This document shows, in pieces, positions 45,237 through 53,474 of a DNA stretch of 64,000 nt. The notes beneath the pieces were generated by a model that did no database searches, was not told the DNA's origin, and worked only from the letters and a program-made list of their open reading frames with translations. The DNA is from Serratia proteamaculans. GTDB taxonomy: Bacteria; Pseudomonadota; Gammaproteobacteria; Enterobacterales; Enterobacteriaceae. Made by a program: the position numbers and the translations under genes. Numbering within the stretch: the first letter of the stretch is position 1; every line of letters begins with the position of its first letter. The stretch is taken from assembly GCF_013337185.1 (NCBI RefSeq), contig NZ_SWDE01000001.1, positions 310,001 to 374,000 of the forward strand, written 5' to 3'.

Positions 45237-46847
45237 TTAGAAATGGGTGAAAATCCAGTACAGCCCAGCGGAAAGCAGTATCGAGGCCGGCAGCGTCAAC
45301 ACCCAGGCCATCAGCAGGTTGCGCAGGGTGGACATTTGCAGACCGGAGCGGTTGGCCGCCATGGTACCGGCGATGCCGGATGACAGAACGTGGGTGGTGG
45401 AGACCGGCAATCCAAACATGTCCGCTGCACCGATGGTGGTCATTGCGACCAGCTCGGCACTGGCCCCCTGGGCGTAGGTCAGATGGCTTTTGCCGATCTT
45501 CTCGCCAACGGTGACCACGATGCGCCGCCAGCCGACCATGGTGCCCAACCCCAGAGCTATAGCGACCACCACCTTGACCCAGAACGGGATAAAGCGGGTG
45601 GCGCTGTCCAGATCGCTTTTCAGTGCGTCCAGATTGCGCTGCGAGTCAGCGGATATTTGCAGCTGTTTTTCCGACTTCAGGTGTTTAATCACTTCCGATG
45701 CCAGATACATATCATTACGGGTGTTGGAAACCGCCTGCGCAGGGATTTTGTCGACCGAGCCGTACTGGCGTATTTGATCGCCAATGGCCCCGGTCAGTTG
45801 CGCCAGCGCTGGGACCACTTCTGCGGTCAGTTCACTGGTACGCACATAGCCGGTCAGCACATCGCGCGCCGGGGTCTGGCTGACCTGCGGGAATTGGCTC
45901 AACAGTTGGTTTTTGGTGACCTCCGCCAGTGCCGCGACGCGTGGAATTTGCTCGGGTGGCATTGAGCGGTTCAGCGCGTAGGCGATTGGCATGGTCCCGA
46001 CCAGGATCAGCATGATCAGACCCATGCCTTTTTGCCCGTCGTTGGAGCCATGGGCAAAGGAAACCCCGGTACAGGTGAGGATCAGCAAACCGCGGATCCA
46101 CAGCGGCGGCGGCGAATCATTCTTGGGGGCAGTGTACAACTGACGATTTTTGACGAAGACTTTCAGCGCCAGCAGCAGCAGGGCGGCAAACACAAAACCG
46201 ATCACCGGGGAAAGCAACAAGGCGTAGCCCACCTTGATCGCCTGACCCCAGTCGACGCCGCTGGTGCCGGTGCGGCCATGGATTAGCGCATTGGCTACCC
46301 CAACGCCGATAATCGATCCAATCAGGGTATGAGACGAGGAGGCAGGCAGCCCGAGCCACCAGGTGCCGAGGTTCCAGATAATCGCCGAGAACAGCAGGGC
46401 GTAAACCATGGCAAAACCATTGCCGGTTCCGGCCTGCAAGATCAACTCAACCGGCAACAGCGAAATGATGCCGAACGCCACCACACCGCTGGAGAGCAAC
46501 ACGCCGAGAAAGTTAAAGAACCCTGACCAAACCACGGCCACCATGGGCGACAATGAATGGGTATAAATAACGGTAGCTACCGCATTGGCGGTATCATGAA
46601 AACCATTAACAAATTCAAAGCCCAGCGCAATCAGCAACGCTAATCCCAATAAAAGGAACGGGAGGTAGCTGGTATATACTGCACCGGCATCGCTAACGTC
46701 GTTAAATAAATTTACCCCGGCAAAAGCTATCCCCAGTACTAATAAAAAAACAAAAAAAAGAACAGTGAGTCGACTGTTCTTTTGGTAGATTTTTGGCAGG
46801 CTGGACGCGGTTGGCGCACCTGCTTGAACGGCGCTGTTATCGCTCAT
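45237..46847 (-). CDS. pitA: PiT-family inorganic phosphate transporter (PitA-like)
   Basis: A 536-residue membrane protein with the two inverted PiT repeats: NGFHDTANAVATVIYT near residue 85 and FAHGSNDGQKGMGLIML near residue 265. A hydrophilic loop of about 110 residues follows the second, and the last helices include GMTYAQG-like LTYAQGASAELVAMTTIG and PVSTTHVLSSGIAGTM. It imports metal-phosphate complexes with protons across the inner membrane. It has about 30 more N-terminal residues than E. coli PitA. First gene of the pair with ppk2. Confidence 0.92.
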   Translation of the reverse strand: MSDNSAVQAGAPTASSLPKIYQKNSRLTVLFFVFLLVLGIAFAGVNLFNDVSDAGAVYTSYLPFLLLGLALLIALGFEFVNGFHDTANAVATVIYTHSLSPMVAVVWSGFFNFLGVLLSSGVVAFGIISLLPVELILQAGTGNGFAMVYALLFSAIIWNLGTWWLGLPASSSHTLIGSIIGVGVANALIHGRTGTSGVDWGQAIKVGYALLLSPVIGFVFAALLLLALKVFVKNRQLYTAPKNDSPPPLWIRGLLILTCTGVSFAHGSNDGQKGMGLIMLILVGTMPIAYALNRSMPPEQIPRVAALAEVTKNQLLSQFPQVSQTPARDVLTGYVRTSELTAEVVPALAQLTGAIGDQIRQYGSVDKIPAQAVSNTRNDMYLASEVIKHLKSEKQLQISADSQRNLDALKSDLDSATRFIPFWVKVVVAIALGLGTMVGWRRIVVTVGEKIGKSHLTYAQGASAELVAMTTIGAADMFGLPVSTTHVLSSGIAGTMAANRSGLQMSTLRNLLMAWVLTLPASILLSAGLYWIFTHF

Positions 46848-47052
46848 AAAGGACCTTCCCGATAGACTTCATTTAGAATGCTGACGATGTTGTACAGTGC
46901 TGCCATCAAAGTATTGGGAAATAATGTGACTTTTTTATGACGCTAATATTAATCATCGAGAAAAGTGAAAATAATTAACGTTGTCATTTAAAGGTTGATA
47001 TAAAGGCGAAAGCCGATTAATTAATCGGTGTGGTTATTCAGGATAAAGGTTT

Positions 47053-48081
47053 ATGGCTCAAACGGTTGCGGAAAAATTACACAAACTTGATTTTGATGAT
47101 GAGGTTACCGGGCTGATTTACGGCCATGTATTCCGCACGGCAGAGCCGCCGCAGCGAGTGTCTTCGCAGCAGGCTTGCCAGGCCTGGCAGGCGTTGTTAC
47201 CGGGGGAGGGATTTATCTGGCTGCATCTCAACCTGAACCATGCGGCCGCGGAAAAATGGTTAAAAAACCACTTTGCCATTTCCGACTTTTTCTTTGACGA
47301 AATTCGTCACGGTTCCCATACCACACGCATTGAGCGACAGGGCGATGATCTGTTTGCGGTGCTTAACGACGTCATTTTTCACCCCAAAGAGAACAATCCG
47401 GAGATTGCCACTCTGTGGCTGTACTGCCGCAGCGGGCTGGTGGTCACGGCAAGGCACAAACCGCTGCGTTTGATTGAACGGCTACTGGGGCGTCTGGGAC
47501 CGCTGCAACTGGCATCCTCTACCGAGCTGCTGGCGCACCTGCTGGAAGAACAGGAAGAGGTGTTGGAACAGTTGGTACGCCAGGCCAACCAATATGTAGA
47601 CACCATTGAAGATCGCCTGTTGAGCAATCATGTGAAGCGTAACCGTACCGAGCTGGGACGCATGCGTCGCATGCTGTTGCGTTTTCAACGCCTGCTGGCA
47701 CCCGAGCCGGCGGCACTGTTTCGTTTACTGAATCGGCCGCCGACCTGGCTGAGCCGCGACGTGGTGCAGGATTTACGCCAGTTCACCGAAGAGTTCACCG
47801 TGGTTTTGAACGACCTTGCCAGTCTGACCGAGCGAATTCGTCTGCTGCAAGAGGAGATTGGTGCCAAGCAGATGGAGCAGAACAACCGCACGCTGTACAC
47901 CCTGACGGTGATCACCGTCCTGGCACTGCCGATCAATATCGTTGCCGGTTTCTTCGGTATGAACGTGGGCGGGATCCCGCTGGCCAGCAATCACCACGGT
48001 TTTATCCTGTTGGTGTTGCTGGTCGGCGGTTTTACGCTGGTGACCGGCTATCTGGCATTCAGACGCCGGGATGAAGGGTGA
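47053..48081 (+). CDS. CorA/ZntB-family metal ion transporter
   Basis: A 342-residue protein with a large cytoplasmic N-terminal funnel (about 1-280) and two C-terminal membrane helices. The signature loop between them is GMNVGGIP, the form found in ZntB-type members. The long helical segment EEQEEVLEQLVRQANQYVDTIEDRLL is the pore-lining stalk. It forms pentamers that move divalent cations. Sequence similarity to E. coli ZntB is limited, so zinc specificity is not certain. It is transcribed alone, divergent from the phosphate genes. Confidence 0.85.
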   Translation: MAQTVAEKLHKLDFDDEVTGLIYGHVFRTAEPPQRVSSQQACQAWQALLPGEGFIWLHLNLNHAAAEKWLKNHFAISDFFFDEIRHGSHTTRIERQGDDLFAVLNDVIFHPKENNPEIATLWLYCRSGLVVTARHKPLRLIERLLGRLGPLQLASSTELLAHLLEEQEEVLEQLVRQANQYVDTIEDRLLSNHVKRNRTELGRMRRMLLRFQRLLAPEPAALFRLLNRPPTWLSRDVVQDLRQFTEEFTVVLNDLASLTERIRLLQEEIGAKQMEQNNRTLYTLTVITVLALPINIVAGFFGMNVGGIPLASNHHGFILLVLLVGGFTLVTGYLAFRRRDEG

Positions 48082-48615
48082 TCAGAGTCTGGCCCGGTAC
48101 TCCTCTTCCAGCCTGGCGTGGGTACTCCAGAAGGGCTGAGGTTGCCGGTCGTGCAGACGGTCGACCAGAATATCCAGATGGGTATGCCAGCCGCCGGCCA
48201 CGCTGAGCATTTCGTCACGGTTGGCCAGGCGACGATGGGTTACCGTCAACAGCACCGCGTTCCCCTGTTCGGTCAACTCGAAGGTCACTTCGGAAGGGCG
48301 GTTCTGCCCCTGTTCCGCCCAGGTAAAACTCAGTAACCGCGGCGGGAACAGGCAGGTGATATGGCCGACGTTGCTGACGCTGCAACTGAGGTTTTTATAT
48401 TTGGCCGGCGTTGGTTCATGCTCACCGGTCAGGTCGGAATTGCGGAACACCAACTCAACCTGGGCACCGCTTTCCAGCTTCATATCGCCGGCGGCCAGCC
48501 AGGTGGCGCGTTTGTCGGATTCCGTCAGATAGGCCCAGACCCGTTCGATCGGGCCGGGCAGCAGCCGCTGAATGCGCAGCGTGCCGGTTTCAATAATCAT
48601 GCCGTAGTCGTTCAT
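48082..48615 (-). CDS. SRPBCC (AHSA1-type) domain protein
   Basis: A 177-residue START/SRPBCC-fold protein of the Hsp90-activator-like (AHSA1) type: LRIQRLLPGPIERVWAYLTESDKRATWLAAGDM at the start and LLSFTWAEQGQNRPSEVTFELTEQGNAVLLTVTHRRL in the second half. The fold makes a hydrophobic ligand pocket. It lies 3 bases after an ArsR-type regulator, a very common two-gene arrangement whose ligand is unknown. Confidence 0.88.
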   Translation of the reverse strand: MNDYGMIIETGTLRIQRLLPGPIERVWAYLTESDKRATWLAAGDMKLESGAQVELVFRNSDLTGEHEPTPAKYKNLSCSVSNVGHITCLFPPRLLSFTWAEQGQNRPSEVTFELTEQGNAVLLTVTHRRLANRDEMLSVAGGWHTHLDILVDRLHDRQPQPFWSTHARLEEEYRARL

Positions 48616-48618
48616 AGT

Positions 48619-48966
48619 TCACTCCTTGGGAGGATTCGGTTCGGGCTGCAGCAGCGCTATTTCCAGCGCGTCCAGCCGCTCTGTCCAGAAATGCTCGTAG
48701 GTTTTCAGCCATTGCATGGCCTGTGCCATGGGCTCGGGTTCAAGCCGGCAGATATGGTTTCTTCCCTGCACGGTACGCTGCACCAGCCCAGCAAGCTCCA
48801 GTGCCTTGATATGCTTGGATGCGCCGGCAAAGGACATTTGCAGCGGCGCGGCCAGTTCACCAATGCTGTGCTCACCGCCGGCCAACGCACGCAGTATGGC
48901 GCGCCGCGTTGGGTCGGAAAGTGCACGAAAAATGGCGTCCAGCTGTGAGGAAGATAATTTAACCAT
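48619..48966 (-). CDS. ArsR-family transcriptional repressor
   Basis: A 115-residue winged-helix protein: LDAIFRALSDPTRRAILRALAGGEHSIGELAAPLQMSFAGASKHIKALELAGLV. It lacks the metal-binding cysteines of ArsR (no CxC in the recognition helix), so it belongs to the subgroup paired with SRPBCC proteins. Three matching half-sites lie just upstream of its start, which supports autoregulation. Confidence 0.9.
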   Translation of the reverse strand: MVKLSSSQLDAIFRALSDPTRRAILRALAGGEHSIGELAAPLQMSFAGASKHIKALELAGLVQRTVQGRNHICRLEPEPMAQAMQWLKTYEHFWTERLDALEIALLQPEPNPPKE

Positions 48967-48968
48967 AT

Positions 48969-49017
48969 GGTTGAATATAGAACAGGCTGGCTAATATTCA
49001 ACCGGTTTGTTGAATAT
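48969..49017. promoter_or_regulatory. Triple half-site operator of the ArsR-type repressor
   Basis: GGTTGAATAT (48969-48978) and its exact inverse ATATTCAACC (48994-49003) form a perfect 10-bp inverted repeat with a 15-base centre. A third GTTGAATAT follows at 49009-49017. The block lies 3-51 bases before the repressor ATG. Confidence 0.75.
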
Positions 49018-49058
49018 ATTTTTTTCCAGGCCCCGGTTGATCCACCGGGGCAGCGGGG

Positions 49059-50285
49059 TCAGGCACGGGTTTGCGCCAGCAGCGCGTTCAGCAGCACGTT
49101 GGCACCGGCGGTCGCCCACGCAGGCGAGATGTTTTCCAGTTCGTTGTGGCTGATACCGTCCACGCAGGGAATGAAAATCATCGCCGTGGGGGCCACCCGA
49201 CTCAGGTAGCAGGCGTCGTGTCCGGCACCGGATACCATATCGCGGTGTGAATATCCCAGCGCCCGTGCCGCCTGGCGGACGCTGTCGATACAGCCTTGAT
49301 CAAAACGTATGGGTTGATACTGGAAGATACGCTCCGCACTGGCGCTCAGCCCCTGGGTGCCGACTTCGGCCACCGCTGCCAACAGCTGTTGTTCCATCTG
49401 TTCCAGCACCGCCTCTTGCGGGTGACGAAACTCAACGCTGAAGAACACCTTGCCAGGCACCACGTTGCGCGAATTGGGGGTGATTTGTGCCATACCCACT
49501 GTGGCGCGCGCGTCAGGCATGAAATTCATGCCGATGGTGTTGACTGCTGTAACCAGGGTGGCGAAACCAAGCAGGGCGTCACGGCGGCGATCCATCGGCG
49601 TGGTACCGGCATGGGCGCTAAAACCGATGATTTCCAGTTCATACCAGCGTTGACCTTGCGCGGTGGTCACTACGCCAATCTCAATGTTTTCCGCTTCGAG
49701 GATCGGGCCTTGCTCAATATGCAGCTCAAAGGCGGCGTGGATTGGCATATTACCCACGGCGTGTTCACCGGCGTAGCCAATCTGCTGCAACGCCTCACCG
49801 ATACTGATGCCTTGTGCATCGCTGCGTGACAGGCCGTAAGCCAGGTCGAACACCCCGGCAAACACGCCGGAGGAAATCATCGCCGGGGCGAAACGTGCGC
49901 CTTCTTCGTTGGTCCAGTTGACCACTTCCAGCGCTCGTTCGGTGGCAATCTGGCGATCGTTAAGGGTGCGGATCACTTCCAGACCGGCCAAGACGCCATA
50001 AATACCGTCGAAACGACCGCCGTTGGGCTGGGAGTCAACGTGAGAACCGGTGATCACCGGTGCCAACTCGGGGCGAGTCCCCTCACGGCGCAAAAACATA
50101 TTACCCATCCGATCGACCCGTACACTGCAACCGGCTTCCTGCGCCCAGTCACGCAATTGGTCGCGTGCCTGACGGTCCTCTTCGCTGAGCGCCAGGCGGG
50201 TGACGCCGTCTTTCGGGATGGCGCCGAACCGTGCCATGTCGAGCAGGCTTTGCCACAGGCGTTCGCCATTCACCTGATGCGTCAT
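49059..50285 (-). CDS. N-carbamoyl-L-amino acid hydrolase (AtcC/AmaB-like)
   Basis: A 408-residue M20-type zinc hydrolase. Metal-ligand motifs are GSHVDSQPNGGRFDGIYG, NWTNEEGARFAPAMISSGVF, HIEQGPILE and AGHDACYLSRVAPTAMIFIPC; the dimer lid segment includes FSAHAGTTPMDRRRDAL. Family enzymes remove the carbamoyl group from N-carbamoyl amino acids or allantoate. It overlaps the preceding ATC-hydrolase-like gene by 4 bases. In Pseudomonas the same pair turns 2-aminothiazoline-4-carboxylate into N-carbamoyl-L-cysteine and then L-cysteine, which is the best reading here. It is the last gene of the operon. Confidence 0.85.
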   Translation of the reverse strand: MTHQVNGERLWQSLLDMARFGAIPKDGVTRLALSEEDRQARDQLRDWAQEAGCSVRVDRMGNMFLRREGTRPELAPVITGSHVDSQPNGGRFDGIYGVLAGLEVIRTLNDRQIATERALEVVNWTNEEGARFAPAMISSGVFAGVFDLAYGLSRSDAQGISIGEALQQIGYAGEHAVGNMPIHAAFELHIEQGPILEAENIEIGVVTTAQGQRWYELEIIGFSAHAGTTPMDRRRDALLGFATLVTAVNTIGMNFMPDARATVGMAQITPNSRNVVPGKVFFSVEFRHPQEAVLEQMEQQLLAAVAEVGTQGLSASAERIFQYQPIRFDQGCIDSVRQAARALGYSHRDMVSGAGHDACYLSRVAPTAMIFIPCVDGISHNELENISPAWATAGANVLLNALLAQTRA

Positions 50286-50773
50286 TTTTTCTCCCCTTGC
50301 GATTTGGCGGTGTAGCGGAAATCGCAGCAGGACGCGCCGGACATAATGGTCTGGGTACGCTTCAGTTCGACATCCGGCGCATAGCCGACGATAAACTGAC
50401 TGTCACGGGCGCAGGACAGCAGGTGGCCGATTTCACCCAGCCCCATCTGGTGGTACATCTCGGCATAACGGCAGCGGGTGACATTATAGTCGAAATGTTG
50501 CGGATCCTGGTTAATCACCTTAACCTGCAGCGCATCGTCTTTTTCCCACAGGTACTGCAAGGCGGCGAAACTCTGCAAATCAGCGCCATTCGGTTCCTGT
50601 GCGGCAAAGTTTTTACCGGCCTCAATGGCTGCGTTCTCGATGGCTTCACCAATCACCGCTTGCGCTCGCTCTTTACCGATCTCACGCACCAGGATTTGGT
50701 AGATTGGCTTGATGATTTCCGCCTCTATCCGGCGCCGGGCCAGAATACCCAATTCGTTTTTTGCTTCGCTCAT
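50282..50773 (-). CDS. L-2-amino-thiazoline-4-carboxylate hydrolase-like protein (AtcB-like)
   Basis: A 163-residue protein of the ATC-hydrolase family (PF14196 type). Conserved text includes RRRIEAEIIKPIYQILVREIGKERAQAVI, NVTRCRYAEMYHQMGLGEIGHLLSCARDSQFIVGYAPDVEL and MSGASCCDFRYT; the Cys pair and CRYAEMY are typical. The enzyme opens the thiazoline ring to give N-carbamoyl-L-cysteine. I chose the ATG at 50773 (GAGGAG before it) over the longer frame to 50845. The stop overlaps the next start by 4 bases. Confidence 0.8.
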   Translation of the reverse strand: MSEAKNELGILARRRIEAEIIKPIYQILVREIGKERAQAVIGEAIENAAIEAGKNFAAQEPNGADLQSFAALQYLWEKDDALQVKVINQDPQHFDYNVTRCRYAEMYHQMGLGEIGHLLSCARDSQFIVGYAPDVELKRTQTIMSGASCCDFRYTAKSQGEKK

Positions 50774-50802
50774 TGCCTTGCTCCTCACTGCCTTGCAGAT
50801 CG

Positions 50803-51963
50803 TTATTGTGCTTTTGCGCCGCCCAGTACGCTTTGCGGCTGCCATTTACCGTCAACCACCCGATAAAGGGTGAAGCTCGGCTGCTGCAGATTGCCCTGTG
50901 CATCGAATGCAATAGTGCCCGTGACGCCCTGATAATGAATGGCGCGCAATTTCGGCAGATAATCGGCCGGATCGGCGGATCCCGCCTGCTCGATGGCGGC
51001 AATCAATACCCGGGTGGCGTCGTAGGCGAACGGCGCATGCAGTTCGATATGGGTTTTGTAGCGGTCACGGTAGGCCTGCTCAAAGGCTTTGCCGCCTGGC
51101 ATCTGTTCCAGCGGCAGGCCAGGCTCCAGTGCCACCACGCCTTCACCTTCTTTCTGCGCCAGCGTCAGGAAAGTCTGGCTGACAAAACCACCCGCGCCCA
51201 TCAGTTGGGTGTTCATCCCCAACTGTTTGATGCGACGGGCCAGCGGGGCGGCCTGCGAGTCCACGCCGCCGAAGAAGATCAAATCGGCGTTCTTGCTGCG
51301 CACGGTGGTCAGTACCGCACTGAAATCAACGGTCTTGTCGTCGACATATTCCCGCGCTACCGGTTGCAGGCCCTGAGCCGCCAGCGACTTGATAAACTCA
51401 TCTGCCAGCCCCTGGCCGAACGCGGTACGATCGTCGATTACCGCAATACGCTTGGCCTTAAGCACCTTCACCGCATAGTCGCCAGCATAATGACCGCCGT
51501 CATCGTCATGGCCCATTACGCGGAAGCTGGTATCGAACCCTTGTTGAGTATAGCCGTGGCCAGTGGCGACCGGTGCGACCTGAGCAATACCGGCGTCGTG
51601 GTAAATGCGTGCCGCCGGGATGCTGGTGCCGGTGTTCCAATGGCCGACCACGCCGGCGACGCCTTCGTCCACCAGACGCTGGGCTACCGCAACGGCGGTG
51701 CGCGGATCGGACTGATCGTCCTCGGACAGCAGTTTAAAGGTGACCGGCTTGCCTTGCAGCGTCGGTTTCTGGGCGTTGGCATCGGCGATTGCCAACTGCG
51801 CGCCATTTTCCAAATCCTTGCCGATACGGGCAGAAGGGCCAGTCAGCGGGCCTGCCAGGCCGATCAAAATAGTTTCATCGGCCTGAACCGGTGAAGTCGC
51901 GCCCAGGCTGACCAGAATGGAGGCGGCCAGCGCCAACGGCTTGAAGCGAGTTATCTTGCTCAT
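50803..51963 (-). CDS. Branched-chain-type ABC transporter substrate-binding protein (LivK-like)
   Basis: A 386-residue periplasmic binding protein. Signal peptide MSKITRFKPLALAASILVSLGATSPVQA, mature start DETILIGLAGPLTGPSARIGKDLENGAQLAI. Family motifs are LLSEDDQSDPRTAVAVAQRLVDEGVAGVVGHWNTGTS and FRVMGHDDDGGHYAGDYAVK. It lies between the ATPase genes and the two catabolic genes, so its ligand is probably the substrate of those enzymes rather than leucine. Confidence 0.9.
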   Translation of the reverse strand: MSKITRFKPLALAASILVSLGATSPVQADETILIGLAGPLTGPSARIGKDLENGAQLAIADANAQKPTLQGKPVTFKLLSEDDQSDPRTAVAVAQRLVDEGVAGVVGHWNTGTSIPAARIYHDAGIAQVAPVATGHGYTQQGFDTSFRVMGHDDDGGHYAGDYAVKVLKAKRIAVIDDRTAFGQGLADEFIKSLAAQGLQPVAREYVDDKTVDFSAVLTTVRSKNADLIFFGGVDSQAAPLARRIKQLGMNTQLMGAGGFVSQTFLTLAQKEGEGVVALEPGLPLEQMPGGKAFEQAYRDRYKTHIELHAPFAYDATRVLIAAIEQAGSADPADYLPKLRAIHYQGVTGTIAFDAQGNLQQPSFTLYRVVDGKWQPQSVLGGAKAQ

Positions 51964-51997
51964 GTAAAACTCCCGGTGTGGTTAAAAGTAAAAACAG

Positions 51998-52711
51998 TTA
52001 TTCGCCCAAATAGGCTTGTTTGATTTTTTCATCATCCAGCAGGTCGGCAGAGCGACCACAGTGGCTCAGGCTGCCGCTGTCCAGCACATAGGCGCGATCC
52101 GTGGATGCCAGGGCCAGTCGGGCATTTTGTTCCACTAAAAGCAGCGTGACACCGTCACGAGAAAGGCTGTTGATGACCTCAAAAATGGCTTCCACCACGA
52201 TCGGTGCCAACCCCATGGAGGGCTCATCCAGCACCAACAGGCGCGGATGGCTGAGTAACGCCCGGCCAATGGCCACCATCTGCTGTTCACCGCCGGAAAG
52301 CAGCCCGGCCTGCTGTTGCAGCCGTTCACGCAGACGCGGGAAAATAGAGCAAACCTGTTCCAGATCCTGACGTACCGCCGGTTTGTCACGGCGTGAATAG
52401 GCACCCAGTTGCAGGTTTTCCAGCACCGTCATTCGGGCGAAAATACCGCGTCCTTCCGGGACCATCACCAGCCCCTGTTGCAATAAGCGATGCGGTGGCA
52501 CGCCGCGAATGGAACGCCCGTCGAACAGGATTTCCCCTTCGAAGGGTTGCAGGCCAGTCAGCGCGCGCAGGCTCGAGGTTTTACCTGCACCGTTAGCACC
52601 GATTAAAGTCACCTGTTCGCCGCTGTTTACCGTAAAATCGATGCCTTTAACTGCATGAATGCCGCCGTAAGATACTTTTAACTGTTTGACCATCAATAAG
52701 GGTTCAGACAT
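51998..52711 (-). CDS. ABC transporter ATPase, LivF-like
   Basis: A 237-residue ATPase: Walker A GANGAGKTSSLRALTG, signature LLSGGEQQMVAIGRALL, Walker B LLVLDEPSMGLAP. It pairs with the LivG-like ATPase, whose stop it overlaps by 8 bases, to power the importer. Confidence 0.93.
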   Translation of the reverse strand: MSEPLLMVKQLKVSYGGIHAVKGIDFTVNSGEQVTLIGANGAGKTSSLRALTGLQPFEGEILFDGRSIRGVPPHRLLQQGLVMVPEGRGIFARMTVLENLQLGAYSRRDKPAVRQDLEQVCSIFPRLRERLQQQAGLLSGGEQQMVAIGRALLSHPRLLVLDEPSMGLAPIVVEAIFEVINSLSRDGVTLLLVEQNARLALASTDRAYVLDSGSLSHCGRSADLLDDEKIKQAYLGE

Positions 52712-53474
52712 CGGCCGCCCCTCCCAGATAAGCGCGGATCACCGCCGGTTCACGTCGCACCTGTGCCGGTTCGCCTTCGGCGATCACTCTGCCGTAATCA
52801 AGCACCGTCAGACGATCGCATAGCCCCATCACCAGCTTGACGTCGTGCTCGATCAACAACAGGGTTTTGCCGCTTTCACGGATACGTTGCAGGAGCTCGC
52901 GCAGCGCCACTTTTTCGGCGGCGTTCATACCGGCTGCCGGCTCATCCAGCGCCAGTAATTTCGGTTCGGTTGCCAGCGCCCGGGCGATTTCCAAGCGCCG
53001 CTGGTGACCATAGGAAAGATCGCCGGCGCGATAGTGGGCGAACTGACTGATGCCGACGTACTCCAGCAGCGCGTGGGATTTCTCTCGTGTGGCTTGCTCT
53101 TCCTCTCGGGCACGCCGATGGCGTGAGATCGCCGCCCATAAACCGTTGCGGGTGCGCAGATGACAACCGACCATCACGTTCTCCAGAACGCTCATTTCAT
53201 TGAACAAGCGCAGGTTCTGGAAGGTACGGGCGATACCGGCCTGTGCCACCTTGTCGATGGCCTGCGGCTTGTAGCGACGATCCTGCAGACGAAACTCGCC
53301 GCTGTCGGCGCGGTACAGGCCGGTGATCAGGTTGAAACAGGTGGTTTTTCCCGCACCGTTCGGCCCGATCAATCCGTAAATCTCGCCCTGGTGAATGCGG
53401 ATGCTGACGTCATCCACCGCGGTCAGCCCGCCAAAGCGTTTACTGACGTGACTGAGTGTGAGAAGTGGCGTCAT
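52704..53474 (-). CDS. ABC transporter ATPase, LivG-like
   Basis: A 256-residue ATPase: Walker A GPNGAGKTTCFNLITG, signature LSYGHQRRLEIARALA, Walker B LLALDEPAAGMN, and the C-terminal VLDYGRVIAEGEPAQV typical of LivG. The ATG at 53474 overlaps the LivM stop as ATGA and has GGGAG before it; the frame is open further upstream to 53588 but that part lies inside livM. Confidence 0.93.
   Translation of the reverse strand: MTPLLTLSHVSKRFGGLTAVDDVSIRIHQGEIYGLIGPNGAGKTTCFNLITGLYRADSGEFRLQDRRYKPQAIDKVAQAGIARTFQNLRLFNEMSVLENVMVGCHLRTRNGLWAAISRHRRAREEEQATREKSHALLEYVGISQFAHYRAGDLSYGHQRRLEIARALATEPKLLALDEPAAGMNAAEKVALRELLQRIRESGKTLLLIEHDVKLVMGLCDRLTVLDYGRVIAEGEPAQVRREPAVIRAYLGGAADV

Noticed and set aside
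46848-47052. PHO box before the PiT gene
   Set aside because: Only weak partial matches to CTGTCAT repeats on either strand.
49030-49051. Terminator after the N-carbamoyl-amino-acid hydrolase gene
   Set aside because: GCCCCGGT/ACCGGGGC forms a perfect stem but is followed leftward by A residues, not T; possibly only a stabilising hairpin.
50761-51894. 377-codon rightward open frame
   Set aside because: Antisense shadow of the LivK-like binding protein gene, which has a signal peptide and clear family motifs.
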